From positions 1 to 29,957 of the IMG/VR virus record IMGVR_UViG_3300042111_000204: 29,957 nt of DNA. One strand, 5' to 3'. The notes beneath the pieces were generated by a model. That model made no database searches, was not told the origin of the DNA, and worked only from the letters and a program-made list of their open reading frames with translations. Of the stretch, positions 29,531-29,957 are shown piece after piece. The translations under genes and the position numbers were made by a program. Source of the DNA: a virus. The first letter of the stretch is position 1. Every line of letters begins with the position of its first letter.

Positions 29531-29814
29531 GTCGCAGACCCCATTCGAGTCAGGAGCGAGTTCAAGACCGCCGCGAGCGGGGGGGTGACCGAATGGCCTC
29601 CCTTGATTGCCACGAGGGCTGCCGACTCCTCGTCCGTCAGCCACTTACCGTCCACGCACAGCGCACGCATCTTGACGTACTCCGCTGTGCATGTGTTCGC
29701 CGTCTCGGCGAGCGACTCGATCGCCTCCGCGGCGGACATGAACAACTCGGCGTCGCCTTCGCAGGCCCGCTCCGACGCGGCCCGGAGTCCCTGCACGATC
29801 TCTTCTGTGGTCAC
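29527..29814 (-). CDS. Small helical phage protein
   Basis: 95 residues from a GTG at 29814 with GGAGG 4-5 nt upstream. 'TTEEIVQGLRAASERACEGD' and 'ELFMSAAEAIESLAETANTC' share the helical repeat of the neighbouring gene, and 'DEESAALVAIKGGHSV' parallels its middle. Longer starts are unsupported. GTGA overlap couples it to the MazG-like gene. Confidence 0.75.
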   Translation of the reverse strand: MTTEEIVQGLRAASERACEGDAELFMSAAEAIESLAETANTCTAEYVKMRALCVDGKWLTDEESAALVAIKGGHSVTPPLAAVLNSLLTRMGSAT

Positions 29815-29957
29815 GGGGCCTCCTTCACGAACGCACCGGACGGCGACAGCCAGCCCTTTCGGTCTTTGATCGCGTCGTACGCGAGAGCAAGGCACTCCGT
29901 TGCGTCGAGCCCCTGCATCTGGGCGACGATGATGAGCGTGACGATCGTGTCTCCGAT
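29811..29957 (-). CDS. MazG-like nucleotide pyrophosphohydrolase (5' end beyond window)
   Basis: The last 48 residues are present, in frame to the window edge. 'IGDTIVTLIIVAQMQGLDAT' with 'ECLALAYDAIKDRKGWLSPS' is the C-terminal part of the MazG/MazG-like fold: the E-x-x-D metal helix would precede and include GDT, and 'KDRKG' closes the domain. Phage versions hydrolyse NTPs or ppGpp-like nucleotides. It overlaps the next start as GTGA. Confidence 0.75.
   Translation of the reverse strand: MGDTIVTLIIVAQMQGLDATECLALAYDAIKDRKGWLSPSGAFVKEAP

Noticed and set aside
1-29957. Integron integrase, tRNA genes, rRNA or IS transposase
   Set aside because: I looked for tyrosine-recombinase motifs, tRNA-like cloverleafs and transposase motifs and saw none in the window.

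Overview
This window is part of a tailed-phage (or prophage) genome from a GC-rich host. The recognisable late genes are an HK97-type portal, a large terminase and a P27-type small terminase, several tail-fibre proteins with HTH-type repeats, and virion-linked glycosyltransferases and methyltransferases. Every gene I accept lies on the minus strand. Most start codons overlap the previous stop by 1 to 4 bases (ATGA, GTGA, TGATG), so the region reads as one or a few long leftward transcripts. The host cannot be named from sequence alone. The integron-type attC sites and the Cys/Pro-rich lipoprotein remind me of planctomycete genomes, but that is a weak inference.

Layout in the direction of transcription (right to left). 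At 29957-28774 are a MazG-like fragment and three small phage proteins. At 28771-26347 is an array of seven complete attC-like recombination sites plus one half site, separating seven small cassettes. At 26333-24286 are small conserved proteins, a PD-(D/E)xK nuclease, a VRR-NUC nuclease and a GNAT-like protein. At 24186-20905 are two related HTH proteins flanking a methyltransferase and three glycosyltransferases. At 20859-18121 are small membrane proteins, a papain-fold peptidase and a Cys-rich lipoprotein, possibly a lysis or entry module. At 18121-7475 is a large receptor-binding module with several tail-fibre proteins, two paralogous beta-rich proteins and tail-fibre accessory proteins. 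At 7496-5471 are a second glycosyltransferase/methyltransferase pair and a small unknown protein. At 5471-1 are an HNH endonuclease, a 690-bp repeat-rich non-coding region (candidate packaging site), the two terminase subunits and an unusually long portal running off the left edge. Protease and capsid genes would be expected beyond position 1.

The most striking element is the attC array. Each site has the integron order AAC, 5-nt spacer, 8-nt L'', variable centre, 7-nt L', 6-nt spacer, GTT. Two extrahelical bases sit at constant places in the L'' arm of nearly all of them. No integrase is visible. The cassette genes run opposite to the usual cassette orientation. In four sites the start codon lies inside attC, and in two of these the L' arm also supplies the Shine-Dalgarno sequence. 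The recombination site therefore appears to carry the translation start and the first ~20 codons of the gene.
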